Made by a program: the position numbers and the translations under genes | Shown here: one piece after another, positions 21,997 to 37,100 of the stretch | How positions within the stretch are numbered: position 1 is the stretch's first letter | Layout: every line of letters starts with the position of its first letter | The notes under the pieces: model-generated | Seen by the model: only the letters and a program-made list of their open reading frames with translations | The model's database searches: none | What the model was told of the DNA's origin: nothing | NCBI RefSeq assembly: GCF_037975245.1 | Contig: NC_092575.1 | Span: forward strand, 2,049,001-2,113,000 | Reading direction: 5' to 3' | DNA: 64,000 nt | Origin: Apostichopus japonicus | Taxonomy: Eukaryota; Echinodermata; Holothuroidea; Aspidochirotida; Stichopodidae

Positions 21997-23232
21997 ATGT
22001 AGATGGAGAAAAAGCATACAGATCCATTTATGTCAAAACTCTCTTTTACAGTATAGTAATGTCGGCCAAGCTTAGAACTTTATTTTAATTACCAAGGAGA
22101 TCATTTTTAAGCTATTCATTGCTATTTATTTTTCTTTCAGTAGGTGCCCGAAAAAATGGGAAAAATTTGGTTGCGGGGGGGGGGGGGGGGGCTGCAGCCC
22201 CCGCCTCCTGCGGGACCTACGCCTATGTGTGTAGTGTTCGGTTTCGGAAATATCTGCTATTTTTCATTTCCTTCAACCAAGTTTTATAAAAGCCATTATA
22301 AAGAGGTTTTAATATTTCTACACCAATAAATTAACTCTGTCTGAATTTTCCTCACCAACATTCTTCATCATACTTTCCTCTACTCGTGCAATTTTGACCT
22401 GTCTGTTAGGGGCTCAAGGAGGTTTTTCTATATTGGTTGTCCATAGATTGAATTTTGTGCAACATTATGGGTATGTTTTCAAGTGATTTTGTTCACGAGA
22501 AATGTGAATTTTCAAATTCTCAACAAATAATGGGCTTAAAACCTTCAAAAGTGGGGCTTTCGGATATTGTGGGCCGTGACGTATAGAATCACCTACAAAA
22601 GCAATGATCCATAGGACATGCAATCAGGTCGAACATGATGTGTGACTGTTGACAATCTTCAAAAAGGTTATGGATGGAAGGGAAAAAATGGGAAATACTT
22701 GGTTCTCAGGCAAAAGTGTACATCTGGTTGCTCATTTTCAAGCCCGAGAAGTGCCATTTCCGGTGATCTGGGGGGTATCAAAACCAGAAATTTTCTTGTA
22801 CGCTCCGCGCCAACCGATGGTGGCGCTCCGCTTAGATAGTAATTCGCGCCCCCCGGGTTAGAAAATCCTGGATACGCGCCTGATAACCTCAACAACTTGT
22901 CGTCCGGGTAGCTTTAGAATACACGATGCATGACCTAAAATCGTAAGTATACGATTCAACGCCTTATAATATGGGACTTATAACCACATGTTGTGCTTCA
23001 CGTTCTTGGATTTCAATAAAGAGTTCAACTTTTTTTCATCGTTACACTTTTCTTACTTTGGATTGCGCGTTTTTCGTACGTACATTTTTGCAACACATCA
23101 TCTCGAATTTCGACAACGCTTTGAAGAATGTTTGTCACTAGAAGGCTTGTCAGGCTCGCTTCAATTATTGGTCATTAAACGCAGGTGTTGTAAGCAGATC
23201 AAAGCTCTGGGCGGACATTATAGAACCGAGGC

Positions 23233-24167
<935 letters not shown>

Positions 24168-26238
24168 CCCGAGGCTGGTGGCCTCTCATAACCATGGCCA
24201 TATACTCAATCCGCAAAGCAGCATATATCTTCCGTCATGCCAAATAGCTACACAAATTCGGAACCACAATATTTTCACAGGGAATAGTGTTTGAGCGAGT
24301 TCTATAATTGAGTATAGCGCCACCAATTTTACCGCGCCGTCCTGCGGTATGAAATGTTTTACAATTAAATTTTAGAGCTTTTGTAATAAAATCTATCTTC
24401 AATTAGGTTAAGACCACATCCTGCCCATTCCCAACTGAAAAGCTTTTAAAAAGGTTGTCGGAAGAATGACCGAAATTTGTACATTTTCTATGATCAGCTA
24501 GGGCAATTTGGCCAAATTAACTTTCAAAGGCCGATATATTTTGCTGCCATTCCGAACATTTCCGATGTTCCATCCCCTTGCCCCATCTCCCCTCCCCCCA
24601 TGTCGTATCGGTGTATCAGTTAAAATGATATCGGCACACAAAGATATGGATAAACAAGATAACGTATTGGCTATGCCATGTAAAGCAACCAAACAATATC
24701 AAGGAGCGGTACAAGAAATTGAATTCCAAAGGTTTTAATACGCAGCTTAAAACGAATACTGGAGGTTTGAGGGGGGGGGGGGGTAGGGTCATCGAGCATT
24801 ATTAATTATTAGATGGCGCGATTAATTTATTTAATACTATGTTTGGTCCATGGTTTTTAGTTGTGACAGTTCAGAGAATTGTTGTTGTTGTTTATGGTTT
24901 TCGATGTCGATTTAGCGATATGCACCAACTACATGGAATATCCCTAGCACTCATTATACAGGTTGATAACAGCATATAATGTTTTGAAAAAGTCCCTTTC
25001 GTTAGCTTGCAAAAATACTACAAATTGGTTGCTGTATCATCCAGTTCAAGAGGGGGGGGGGTGGGCGAGGGAGGATAATGGGGGGGGTCTTTTTGATACC
25101 CATATTATGAAGTAAATTTAGACTTTGGATATTCACAACTGAGTTTTTGATATTTAAAGCTCCTTTAAGACTTCTTGTACCCAAACGATTAAGAACAGAC
25201 TTTGAAATAGACGATAAGGAATCCAAAAGAGACATTATATTAAACTCCGCTATTTATTTACCATAATTTATGAAGTTTTATACGGTCGTGGTTCCTTCGG
25301 CATAACATTATCGAAGCCTTGGCGATGTTTATTATACACCCGATTATCCCTTCCGGTATAATTTCTATCAGTAGCCTACATTTATCATGAATTGGGCGTA
25401 CAAAGGCCAATAACTACGCGTTGGACACTCATCACGCGATTATTATATTTATGAAACAGCTGCAAGAGAACTCTGATAAAAACAAAAATGCGGGTATATC
25501 GATGAATGTATAAAGAACGTTATCCAACCGGGCATGTCTCAAAATTCTCAACGGGCTTAGAAGCTGTTATGTATTCGAAGTATGCACTATTGTAGTACGT
25601 GAAATCAACATTGTAGTACGTGAAATCAACAGCTTTAAAGGAATCTGTTACATGTGCAGGCCGTCAAAAGAAGTTTACCCAGTCTAGCAGTATATGTCTG
25701 TGCGTGTACTTATGTATGTATGTGTGCGTGTCATGATAAAGATGTGTAGGTACGGTCTGCGTTGAAACCTGCACGGCCTGACGCTGCATATGTTTCATAA
25801 TTATGTAGTTTCCATCGCGCGTTAGTGTAGTAAACATCAATATCAGTTTAAAGTGTTATTATTATCGGACGCCGATCTCAACAGTGATGTTCTGCGCGTG
25901 ACGCTCTTTTCTTGCTTTTGGTCTTTCGCAACTCCGGCCTTGGATTTATTAAAGTGTATCCAACAACTGAATATTTCAGCAAAGTTTTTCATCAAACAGT
26001 TTTACAGAACGATCAAGGAAGATTTTCAACCCAGGAGGAATACCAATTGCACAGTAACTGATTTGATATAACCTTTACTTGGTACATGAGCAAATGGAAT
26101 GTTTGATAATCGGTTAAAAAAAAAAGTGTTGAAAAAGACGAACACGATGGCGTGATAACTTTGATTGAACTTGCTTCTCAATTTAATTTTTAAAATAGGA
26201 TATTTTTGAGGTCATAATTGCAGTATCTTGTATGCAAG
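24168..26238. other. Upstream region of the MFS transporter gene
   Basis: No convincing exon is seen. It contains poly(G) runs near 24771 and 25053 and a direct repeat of TTGTAGTACGTGAAATCAAC (about 25592 and 25612). Promoter elements could not be identified with confidence. Confidence 0.4.
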
Positions 26239-26299
26239 ATGACGACTCCAAGTCTTCCACCAAAAGAGGTTTTAGATGAGGACAGCTTTCTTTTGAAAG
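26239..26299 (+). CDS. MFS transporter exon 1 (preferred start)
   Basis: ATG with A at -3 encodes [20 protein letters not shown] and ends AAAG|GTAAGA in phase 1, as needed by exon 2. The joined sequence reads ...[17 protein letters not shown], an acidic cytosolic N-tail as in SVOP-like proteins. An alternative first exon lies at 30117-30332. Confidence 0.6.
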
Positions 26300-28831
26300 G
26301 TAAGACATTTGTGAATTGGGATCGGAGATATCGTCGCGGGAAATTGGCACCGCGACTTTCAGATGGTCGGGAAGTGTGTGTGAGGGGGTGGGGGGGGGGG
26401 GTATTGCCAGATGAAAACACAGGCCTCTAGTTGAAATTGTCAATGTAAAATAATGCTCGTGCCAGACCTGGAAAAAGCTATGATGTCCTCTCACATATAT
26501 TACAGTAACAATGAATCCATATGTAGGCTGTAGGCTATAACAAAAGACGATGAACGCAATTAGTGCAAATGGATAGATGTCGATCGCTAAAGAAAAAAAA
26601 AAAAAAGTACTTCCCCTTCCCTCCTCCTGCACTCTTTAGAGCAGTCCATAGGCTTCACCTTACGTGTAAGACAGATCACATAGGCTACTGAACAATGCAT
26701 ATATATATAGGCCATAAGTATAGGCTATACACCGTACGTGTAAAGACAGATCATAATAGCTACTAAACAATGCATATATACAGGTCGTACGTATATCATA
26801 CAGCAGAACATATATGATTGAGTTCAAATGCGAGGTATAAGTCATCAGTGTTGCATATTATAAATATTATAGCCAGGTTGCTTAGTGGATATAACTCATC
26901 TTTGCAGAGTGGGTACAAGCTAGATTACATGGTAATAAGTCAAGTTGCATAATGGATATACGCTAGTTCGAATAGTGGATATAAACCAGGGTGCATACCG
27001 TCCGATTCATAGGTCTGGTTGTATAGTGGATATTAACCATAGTGATAGTCTGATAGAGACTACATTACAAAGTGAATATGAGCCATATTGTATACTGGCA
27101 AGGGCGGCGGAACCGGGGGGGGGGCACAGGGGGCACGTGCCCCCCCCACTTTTCCTCAGGTTAAAAATGTGCCCCTTTTCTACATAAAAATTGGGGTGTC
27201 TCAAGTTAGCAATTAGAGGCCAGGGAACCAGAATGAACACTCGGGAAGGGCCGTTTCCGGCCATCTGAGGGGTTTGTAAAACCAAAAATTTTCTTGTACG
27301 CTCCGCGCCAACCGATGGTGGCGCTTCGCTCAGATAGTCGTGCACACAACTTTGCAAATCCTGTCTACGCCCCTGACTTTTAATGAATTTAAGTGGGTCA
27401 AACTCAAAGCTATTTCGAATGGAAAAAAATTGTTAAGGTATTTTCAAGAAATAAACTCTAATTAAGATGATTCCTGCATTAGCAACTAGCATGTTTTCAC
27501 CTCATTTTGTCTCAAAAGAAAACTTGTTCATTGTGTCCCAATTTGCACATTGGATGTTGCAGTGCTATATGCATATTTTCCTTGAGGGGGGTGGGGGGCG
27601 TTGATGGAGTGATGTGTTTATGCAAATAAGATAATGCAATAAGGGTTATAAAGGGTACTAAATATAAGGCTGCATCAGTCCAATCGAATTTCTGCAAAGT
27701 GTCCTTTGATGTCGGTGCCCCCCCCCCAGATTGAAAGTGCTTCCGCCGCCCTTGTATACTGGGTGTAGCCTACGTCAGGTTGCATAGTGGACATTTGTCA
27801 GGTTGCATAGTGGACATTAGCCAGGCTGCATATATTAGGGGATATTCGCAAAGTCGTATGGTAGATATACGCCTTGTTGCATAGTGGATATACACCAGGC
27901 TGCATGGTGGATATACGCCAGTTGAATTGTAGATATACTTCAGGTTGCATAGCGGATAAACGTCAGGTTGCTTAGTGGATATATGCCAGGTTGTGAAGTG
28001 AATATAAACCTAATTGCATGGTGGATATACGCCAGGTTGTATCTGAGTGGCTACTGGCCAGGTTGCATAGTGGATATACCCCAGGTTGCATGGTGGATAT
28101 ACGCCAGTTGAATTGTAGATATACGTCAGGTTTCATAGCGGATATACGCCAGGTTGTGAAGTGAATATAAACCAAATTGCATGGTGGATATACGCCAGGT
28201 TGTATCTGAGTGGCTATTAGCCTGGTTGCATATAGTGGATATACGCCAGGTTGCAAATATATGTAAGCTAGATTAGATAGTGGATGTTATCCAGGTTGTA
28301 CGCCGTATAGACCTAATCTGATAACAATCATTTAGGTAACGGTAGGTTCTTTGAATACCGAAAATAATGTTTTTTTGTGATCGTGTAACAACTTGTCCCC
28401 CTTCACATCTAGCTATTGCACACGTTATACAACACATGCATGAATCACTTCCGTTCATACAGTGTAGTGGCAAGAGACCAATGAATACTGTTAACAGTTA
28501 AACCAGCTGGCCTCAGCTTTATGATCATACCCACTTATCAAGGTTCTTTCAAATTCATGAACATATGGCACAGCGAGGAAAAAAATACATAAATATCAAC
28601 TAGACTTAATAACATTGGCATAACAGCACAATATATATATTGTGCTGTAATGCCAATGTTGTCCATTGCTGTTAAAATAGCCACATATACGTGTAGACAA
28701 CGTCTAGTTGATATTTTTGTATATTTTGTGAATTGTATATGTATATGTATAGTATATGTATATGTATATATATATATACATACATATATGTATAAGTATA
28801 GTATATGTATATATATATATGTGTATATGTA

Positions 28832-28867
<36 letters not shown>

Positions 28868-28898
28868 CATATATACATACATATATGTATAAGTATAG

Positions 28899-28954
<56 letters not shown>

Positions 28955-29075
28955 GCTGTAATGCCAATGTTGTCCATTGCTGTTAAAATAGCCACATATA
29001 CGTGTAGACAACGTCTAGTTGATATTTTTGTATATTTTGTGAATTGTTTATATATATGTATATGTTTATATATAG

Positions 29076-29125
<50 letters not shown>

Positions 29126-29150
29126 CTATACTTATACATATATGTATGTA

Positions 29151-29243
<93 letters not shown>

Positions 29244-32200
29244 TCATTATATTTAAAAAAGCGGTTTGTTTTGTTCACAATTTATACAAACGAGTATGTT
29301 AATTTGTGTTCCATTAATTATTGAAAAGTGAACTTTATGGTAAACTTTTCATCGAATCTATAAAAAACGGATCAATTGTATGAATGTTTTGTGCATGTCT
29401 ATGGTATTGTTGATTGTGGTTTTGTGAGTAATTATTTATGTTTCTTCCTTCTTTCACAAAGTATTTGTCAATTTACTGTATTACATGAATACTACAAACA
29501 GGAGCAGATCTGTAGTCTATGAAGCCGATTACCCATGTATGGCGAGGGGGAGAAGGGGCGAGGGGCGAGGGAGGAGAGGGTCCGTCTGGGAGCATATTCC
29601 TCTAAAGGTCTTTGCGCAAAATCATGCTAAAACCTACTATTTAAATAGTTTAGGTTGAAAAGACCCTGCTCGATCCTCGACTGACGAAACAAAGCATATG
29701 GCATAACTATACCTGCATAAAACTAAAAAAATATGTACAAGTTGAAGAAACAACCCCTTGCCAGTACTGTAGTTATGATATATCAGAATGGTTGTGAACT
29801 TTATGCAGTCAATCCAACCAGCTGCAGACGGCCGTGTCACACTGTAATTACGCTAAAACAATTAGATCTCCATGGCTGGTAGAGTGTTTAGCGAAACAAA
29901 AAATGCATATTAAGTTTATTGTTATGGTGATATTAATATATGAGTGAACTTGTTTTCATGTTATTGGAAACGACGCCCAAGCGTATAGGCCTATCCTATA
30001 ATTCCATACGAGGCTTATTATAATTAAGACTTTGTTTTGCTTGGCATTATTGACAACAAACCAAGTGTATACGGTGGTTATTAAAGTACGAGTGCCTATG
30101 CGTAGATATTTGTCAGTTTCCAGTGTAATGGCGACGGACTGCTTTGTTCTGGGGCATAAGGCGAACCCAGCATGGGAGATTTTCAGAAAGGCCTGGAGGA
30201 AAACTAATGAAATTGGACGTCACGTGAAACACTACAAAAGGCTTCTAGAGGAGGGAGGATATCAAATTCTAAAACGTACTTCTGTGAGAGCCGAGGGGCG
30301 GGGAGGGGGAGGGCTCAAGGGGCAGGGAATGGGTACGTCTCCATTTAAAGGAACAACAAATTAATAAAACCATAGAAACCCTGATTCCTTGTAGAGACTG
30401 TTACCAACAGCATCAACAACAAATATATACAGATCTGGTTCAAAGTTACATTTAAGTAGAATTTACCCAGCTCTCAGTCTCCAATACGTGTCTCCATGGT
30501 AGATACAAGTCATATTGCATAGTAGATACACGACATACTGCATGGTAGATAGCAAGTCACACTGCATGGTAGATTGAAGACATTGCATAAAATTCAGATT
30601 GCAGATTGCATGGTCAATAAAAGTCAGATTGCATAATAGATTCAAGTCAGATTGCATGGTAGATAAAGACATACCGCGGTATTGCATGGTAGACATAATT
30701 CAGACTGCATGGTAGATACAAGTCATATTGTATGGTATATATAAGTCAAAGTGCATGGTAGACACAAGTCAGACTGCATGGTAGATACAAGTCATATTGC
30801 ATGGTAGATACAAGTCAGACTGCATGGTAGATACAAGTCATATTGCATGGTAGATACAAGTCATATTGCATGGTAGACACAAGTCATATTGCATGGTAGA
30901 CACAAGTCAGACTGCATGGTAGATACAAGTCATATTGCATGGTAGACATAATTTAGACTGCATGGTAGATACAAGTCATATTGCATAGTAGATACAAGTC
31001 ATATTGCATGGTAGACATAATTCAGACTGCATGGTAGATACAAGTCATATTGCATGGTAGACAAAAGTCAGACTGCATGATAGGTACAGTTATATAGCAG
31101 GGTAGATATAAGTCAAATTGCAAGGGTATATATAAGTCAAATATAAGATAGGTCGCATGGACACGGTTGTTACTCGAGACAAGGTACCATTTTTCTGTAA
31201 AATTTTGTAATCATCGGAACTGTCTATATAGTTTTAATGTTATAAGTGACAATCCTCTCTCATCTTTCTCCTTCCTTTCCTTCAGAGGTCACCAATGCTT
31301 ATACAGAGGAGGGGTCAACTACGGTAGATTCGGCACCCGTAAGGCGTCCTCTTGAAGCTAACGACAATAGCTTTACCGTCAGTGATGCACTTTCTGCAAT
31401 TGGTATTGGACCACAACAAGTTGTATTATGTGTGGCGGCTGCATTTTCTGGGGTAAGTATATATATATATATATATATCTATATATGTGTGTGTGTGTGT
31501 GTATATATATGTCAGGTGCGTATCCAGGGGGGGCGTTGGGGGCGCGCGCCCCCCGGGTAAGAAAAAGAGGAGAGAAAAAAAAGAGAAGAAAAAAGGAAAA
31601 AAGAGGGGAAAAAGAGGAGGAGGAGAGGAAGGAAGGGAAAAGAAAAAGAAGAAAGAGAGAAGAAGGAGAAAAGGAGGGAGTAAAAGAAAAACTTGAAGAC
31701 ACCGGGAAGAGAAAGAGGAACAGTGACATCATTACAGCGCTGAAGGGTAGCCAGTGACGGATCAATGATTTCGTAAAAGTGTGCCTCACCCTACCCGTTA
31801 CACCGACAACTCCATTTTTTTGACGTTTCCATTTTCCTCTCTCACTAATGATCTATATATATACTATATATGGTCTATCATAACGCGTGTGTAGAATTGT
31901 GCTATGAAACCAACTGTGGCTGGTCTCGAACTCGACCGTGTCGTCGGGGAACATGACGCATTTTGGGATGGGGGCGACCGCCCCCCCCCCATTCAGCATT
32001 TTTTTAAATGATATCGCTAAGTAATTTCAAAATAGAAAGTGCTTAGATGCAACTTGCAAGGCCTGGGAAGTGTCTTTTCCAGCGATCTGGGAGACATTTT
32101 CGGCCAAAATTTGCTTGTACGCTTCGCGCTAACAAATGGTCCTGGGTAGTGCCATTTCCAGCGATCTGGGAGGCATTTTCGGCCAAAATTTTCTTGTACG

Positions 32201-34077
32201 CTTCGCGCCAACCTATGGTGGCGCTACGCTTAGATAATTTGCCTACAGGCTTCGCCCCTCCCTTGGCAAATTCCTCGCTACGCGCCTGTTCGAAATTGTA
32301 ACGCAAACAGCAGATATCACATCATATCAGTGAGCATGAAAATGGCGTTCCAGGATGAAAAGCCTCAAAACTGTCCGACTTGCCTGAAAAAATAACCAAC
32401 AATTTTCGCGCGCAAAGCGCGCGTCCAACGTGTCAATGTCAATATCATATAAGCAAGCATCGGTTATTACATCGCATGCCATCATGTACCGTACGGTCCG
32501 TTCAAATTGCGCAGTATACCGCGGGATGCTAATGTAAACAACGACATGTCCCATGTAGATGTATAAAAAGCATTAATGGCGAATTAGGGGCTGCACCCCC
32601 GCCGCGCAGTGGCGGAGCGTCCATACGGTCAGGGGCGGATGCCCCCCCCCTGACGGACTCAAATGGACTGCTGGCGCCTTTTTCAGCTCTTTACCACTTT
32701 TTACTTATTAGCGATTATTGACTTTTTTATTACGCTCTCATCTACTTATTGACATTTCTCACATTTTGTTGGTGTAATTTGGCGATGACACCCTATTCTT
32801 CGTTTATCTGCAAATTAGCCAGGCCCTGAAAGGGTCATTTCCGGCGATCTAGGGAGTATCTTTACTCAAAAATTGTCTATGCGCTACGCGCCAACCATTG
32901 GTGGCGCTCCGCTTAGATAGTGTCGAAAGCGCCCCTACAGACCATTCTCGCCCCTCCTGACCAATACCCCTAGCTCCGCCACTGCCGCCGCGCCTCCTAC
33001 GCCTATGTGTGTAGTGTTCGGTTGAAGGAAATATCTGCTATTTTTTCATTTTCGAAACCAAGTTTTATTATAGCCGTTATAAGAGGTTTAATATTTCTAC
33101 ACCAATAAATTAACTGTGTCTGAATTTTCCAAAATTTATGACCAACATTCTGCATCACACTTCCCTCTACTCGTGCAATTTTGACCGGTCTGTTAGGGGT
33201 TCAAGGAAGTTTTTCTATATTGGTTGTCCATAGATGAAATTTTGTACAACATTATGGGTATGTTTTCAAGTGAGTTTATTCACGAGAAATGGGAATTTTC
33301 AAATTCTGAACAAATTTGGGGCTTAAAACCTTGAAAAGTGGGGTTGACGGTTATTGTGGGCCGCGACGTAGAATCACCTACAAAAGCAAAGACCCACAGG
33401 AGAATGCGATCAGGTCGAACATGACGTGTGCCGGGTTGACAATCTTCAAAAAGGTTATGGATGGAAAAAAAAACTATTAGGAAATACTTGGTTCTCAGGC
33501 AAAAAGTGTACATCTGGTAGGTCATTCCAAGCCCGAGAAGTGCTGTTTCCGGTGATCTGGGGGTATCAAAACCAGAAATTTTCTTTTACGCTGCGCGCCA
33601 ACCGATGGTGGCGCTCCGCTTAGATAGTAATTCGCGCCCCCCGGGTTAGAAAATCCTGGATACGCGCCTGTATGTATAGGCCTAGAGAATCGATACGGAC
33701 GCTATAGTACTGAGAACATCCGAACACACTCTATATGGTGTGCCTCATATATTAACATATACATGGCGATTCACAGTGTAGTAGGTATATATAAACGTAC
33801 GTGTATACCGTTATGGTGCAACGTGATGGTACACAATACAACGTACATCCACGGTAGTATTATCTCTTATTCAGGATATAGTTTAAGAGATGTTCAGCTT
33901 TAAACTTTGTCTTAGCCTGGATTGCTCTTTTAAGAAAAATTATGATATAAATAATGAAGGCGTAATGGTAAGTATTTCCATAACCCCAAGCTCCAATTCA
34001 CATTTCCAAATGTAATATGTACACAAGATACTGAAATGTATAAGTATATAAAACATAGCATAGTTTACACACACACA

Positions 34078-34148
<71 letters not shown>

Positions 34149-37100
34149 GGAATCGAGTATAATAAACATCGCCAAGGCTTCGATTCGATTTTCAATCAGA
34201 ATAGCTATCATCCCTGCACAAAGTACCGTACCACCTTCGAGAGCTCAGCTATTACGGAATTAAGTGTTTACTGAGTAAATTTAATGAATAATTGTGTCAC
34301 ATGAACATGTTTCCTTGTTTACTCACGCGAGGTTTTAATTATGTTCATTCGTAGACCAGCTGTATTTGACTAGGCGGAATCTTAGCCAAGTTTTAAATTT
34401 CTATAAATTTGCATAATGTATAGACTTTTCTATAATAGCGAAGCTAATGCAGGTATAGATACTGATTGTGCAATATATTTAATTGATTTCTGAAAAACAA
34501 TATAACGTTGTTTTGAATTATGGAATATTGTGTGATCGTCTTTGTGTGTGTACAAAACATGCGTGGTTTTCATAGCTCTTGACGGAAGATGTGTTATGTC
34601 GAGCTTAGACGAAGAGAGGAAAGCGAGTGTAGGGGGGGGGGGGGGGGGTGATAGGGGTAGGTTGCATGTAATAAGTTGAAGAGGTACATTTGAAATCGTG
34701 AATTCAATTCGTTAGAATTCCGTTGAGTAACAGCCCATCCACTGTAAACGTTTCGTACAATTAGTTCGTCATCTTTGTCTACTTTTAATTTAAATTCATT
34801 CATAAACTGACTATCTCCTGAAATTCATTCCAAATATGAAAGGACACCGCATCTGTTCTATCTGCCACTCATTAATTAATTAGTTAATTAATTAAATGAG
34901 CCGGTCATAGTTTTCATATGTTATAACTATACTTGTTAGTTATTTGTACTACATATATACATACATATTATGTAAATATATAAACCGTGCACAGGCGTGA
35001 AACTCGAGTAGCAACATGCTGTCAGTTACCGTATAGGTATACTATACTATATTATACCACTCCAACCAGGGAGTTCCATAACAACTCCCTGCACAGATTG
35101 GACACTCGCATCTTACTAATCTGACCGTACCATTTCTAGAAAGATTAGGTGGGAAAGATATCGGATCATTCGGATGACCCATGGTCTAGTCGAATATAGA
35201 CTAGATGAATTGATAGATGACCACATATATAGAACGATCTATATACATTTACTGTGGATCGACAGACTCTATCCGATGGATAGCAGGGACGTAGATTTCA
35301 GACGAAATTGGTATCGCAGACTATAGATTGGACAAAACTCTCTGAGCACTCAATGCATGTTAGGTTGGATGCCTAATTATAATATTAACTAGAACGCAAC
35401 TGAAAATCATAGACTGTGTACAGGCCTACACATGCAAGAGTATATAACTCATGTCATATTGAGAAATCATTGCAAACTGTATGTACACGATGACTAACGG
35501 ATTAAGCTGGATATCTTTGACTCGATATACGTTTAATTGACGGGTATGGACTTTGTGAGACTCTTTTATCCCTCAAGCTGTGCAGGTGATATGAAACAAA
35601 ATGATTATAGTCCTGATGAAACATGTTGCGCAACATTCATCACAAATTGCATAACCACCTTGGACCGTCAAAGATTAATAATAAGGTTTCCCGAAATCTG
35701 GAAAAATTTAATTATTTCACTGAATCACGTTAGCAAACCATCCATTATTTAAATACGCGTGCGTATTATACATTAAACATTCAATCCTATAGTGAGACAG
35801 ATGTGAAGTGGATAACGGCTGAAGTTCTTAGTAATATCAATATCTAACATTCAAATAGTACGTTATTTATTCTGTGTCAAGCAATAAGCCACTGAGTTTC
35901 AATATATGAATCTGCACTCAAACCGACCCGTATCTTTGTAATGTAAATATAGTACTGGATCATTTTAACTTCGTGGCAGACGTTACCTCGTTGGTATAAG
36001 GTTTAGATGCATGCATGGTTTTTATTCTGTAATATGGAACGCCAAAAGGATTACCAAAAAATATGATATGTGAACAATGTAAACCGATATGTGATTGATG
36101 TAAAACTATACATCGTGGTTTGTATAAGGACAAAGAACACGCAACATAAATCATGTATCAGTTTACACCAGTGTTTCTCAAAGTGGTCCCTGCCGCCCCG
36201 GGGGCGTTGGGAAGTCGCAGGGGCGCTACATGGTACACGGGGAGTAGGGGGCGTTGGCACTGATTTTGGGATCCCTGGCGATTAAGACACACCAGTGTAG
36301 CGATTTAGGGCACAATAAGGCATCCAGACATACGTAATCTCGCAGCGTTACACCAAGCTCACCCTTTACACTGACTGAAGTACATTTGGGCTATCTATAC
36401 CAGTTTCACAGTATGCCAGCCTTTTGCAGGTTTTTGTTGTTTGTTGTTGAAAAAGTAAACTGAAAAAAAAACAAAATATTGTTGAGAGAAAATTCATCAT
36501 CTTGTAGGGAATGTAGGCTATTTTTTAATTCCTATATGCATATCTTCGGATAATCTGATTGCTCGCTTGAGCGGCCGACTATTAACGGTAGGTCGAGGGG
36601 AGGGGGTATGGGAGGGGGCATGGGAGGGGGGCATGGGACAGTTCAAGATAGTCGAAGGGGCCGGTCGTCTAAAAGAGTTTGAAAACCACTGGTTCACACC
36701 ATCGGGTCCGCAACCTTTTATAGGCTACGACCAAACCAAAAGTCTTGGCATTCGACCAGGACCCGTCGATTATCACCAGCCTTCCTGTCGCAATATTTTG
36801 GGTGACGACAAGATCACAAGTGACTATTCATTTATAGGCCTAACAATGAACTTTTATGGAAGAGTCAGACACGAATGGAGGATCTTATGAAGGAGAGGGG
36901 GGAGGGTCGTTGAAACGGACACTCAATAGAGTGATTCTGGACATTTCCCCAAAAAGAAAAAAAAAACAGTAAAAGTTGATACATGAAAAATGGGTGTATT
37001 CTAAGGCATATTTCGACAATAAATTATGTCAATATATAATTAGGTCTAAAAGCAAGCTGTTGCAAAGAAGTACTCTTGATTCGTCGTTGACTTGAATGTA

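Larger units (their letters stand above)
20471..22882. mobile_element. Non-autonomous transposon, copy 1 (5-bp TSD), with a nested hAT-like insertion
   Basis: It begins CAGGTGCGTATCCAGGGGG and ends CCTGGATACGCGCCTG. The flanks are an identical 5-bp ATAAC (20466-20470 and 22883-22887). It is homologous along its length to 31513-33670. It contains a polypurine tract, two copies of the GCGCCA...TGGCGC module in the same orientation, a CGCGCG hairpin near 21380, and an internal right-end-like sequence at about 21212 (CTCGCTACACGCCTG). No transposase is encoded. The 5-bp TSD and CAG/CTG ends would fit the hAT5 group, but this is inferred. Confidence 0.83.
33671..36168. other. MFS intron 2, middle part
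   Basis: No exon is recognised. It contains a (TA)n tract, a poly(G) run near 34634, a hairpin motif at 35066 and unique A/T-rich sequence. Confidence 0.5.

Noticed and set aside
26183-26632. 149-codon minus-strand frame
   Set aside because: It overlaps the better supported plus-strand first exon of the MFS gene and has low-complexity proline and serine stretches with no recognised domain.
28672-29324. Long YIYIYI open frames on both strands (up to 191 codons)
   Set aside because: They are translations of (TA)n microsatellites. The same applies at 23.4, 34.1, 42.2 and 48.5 kb.
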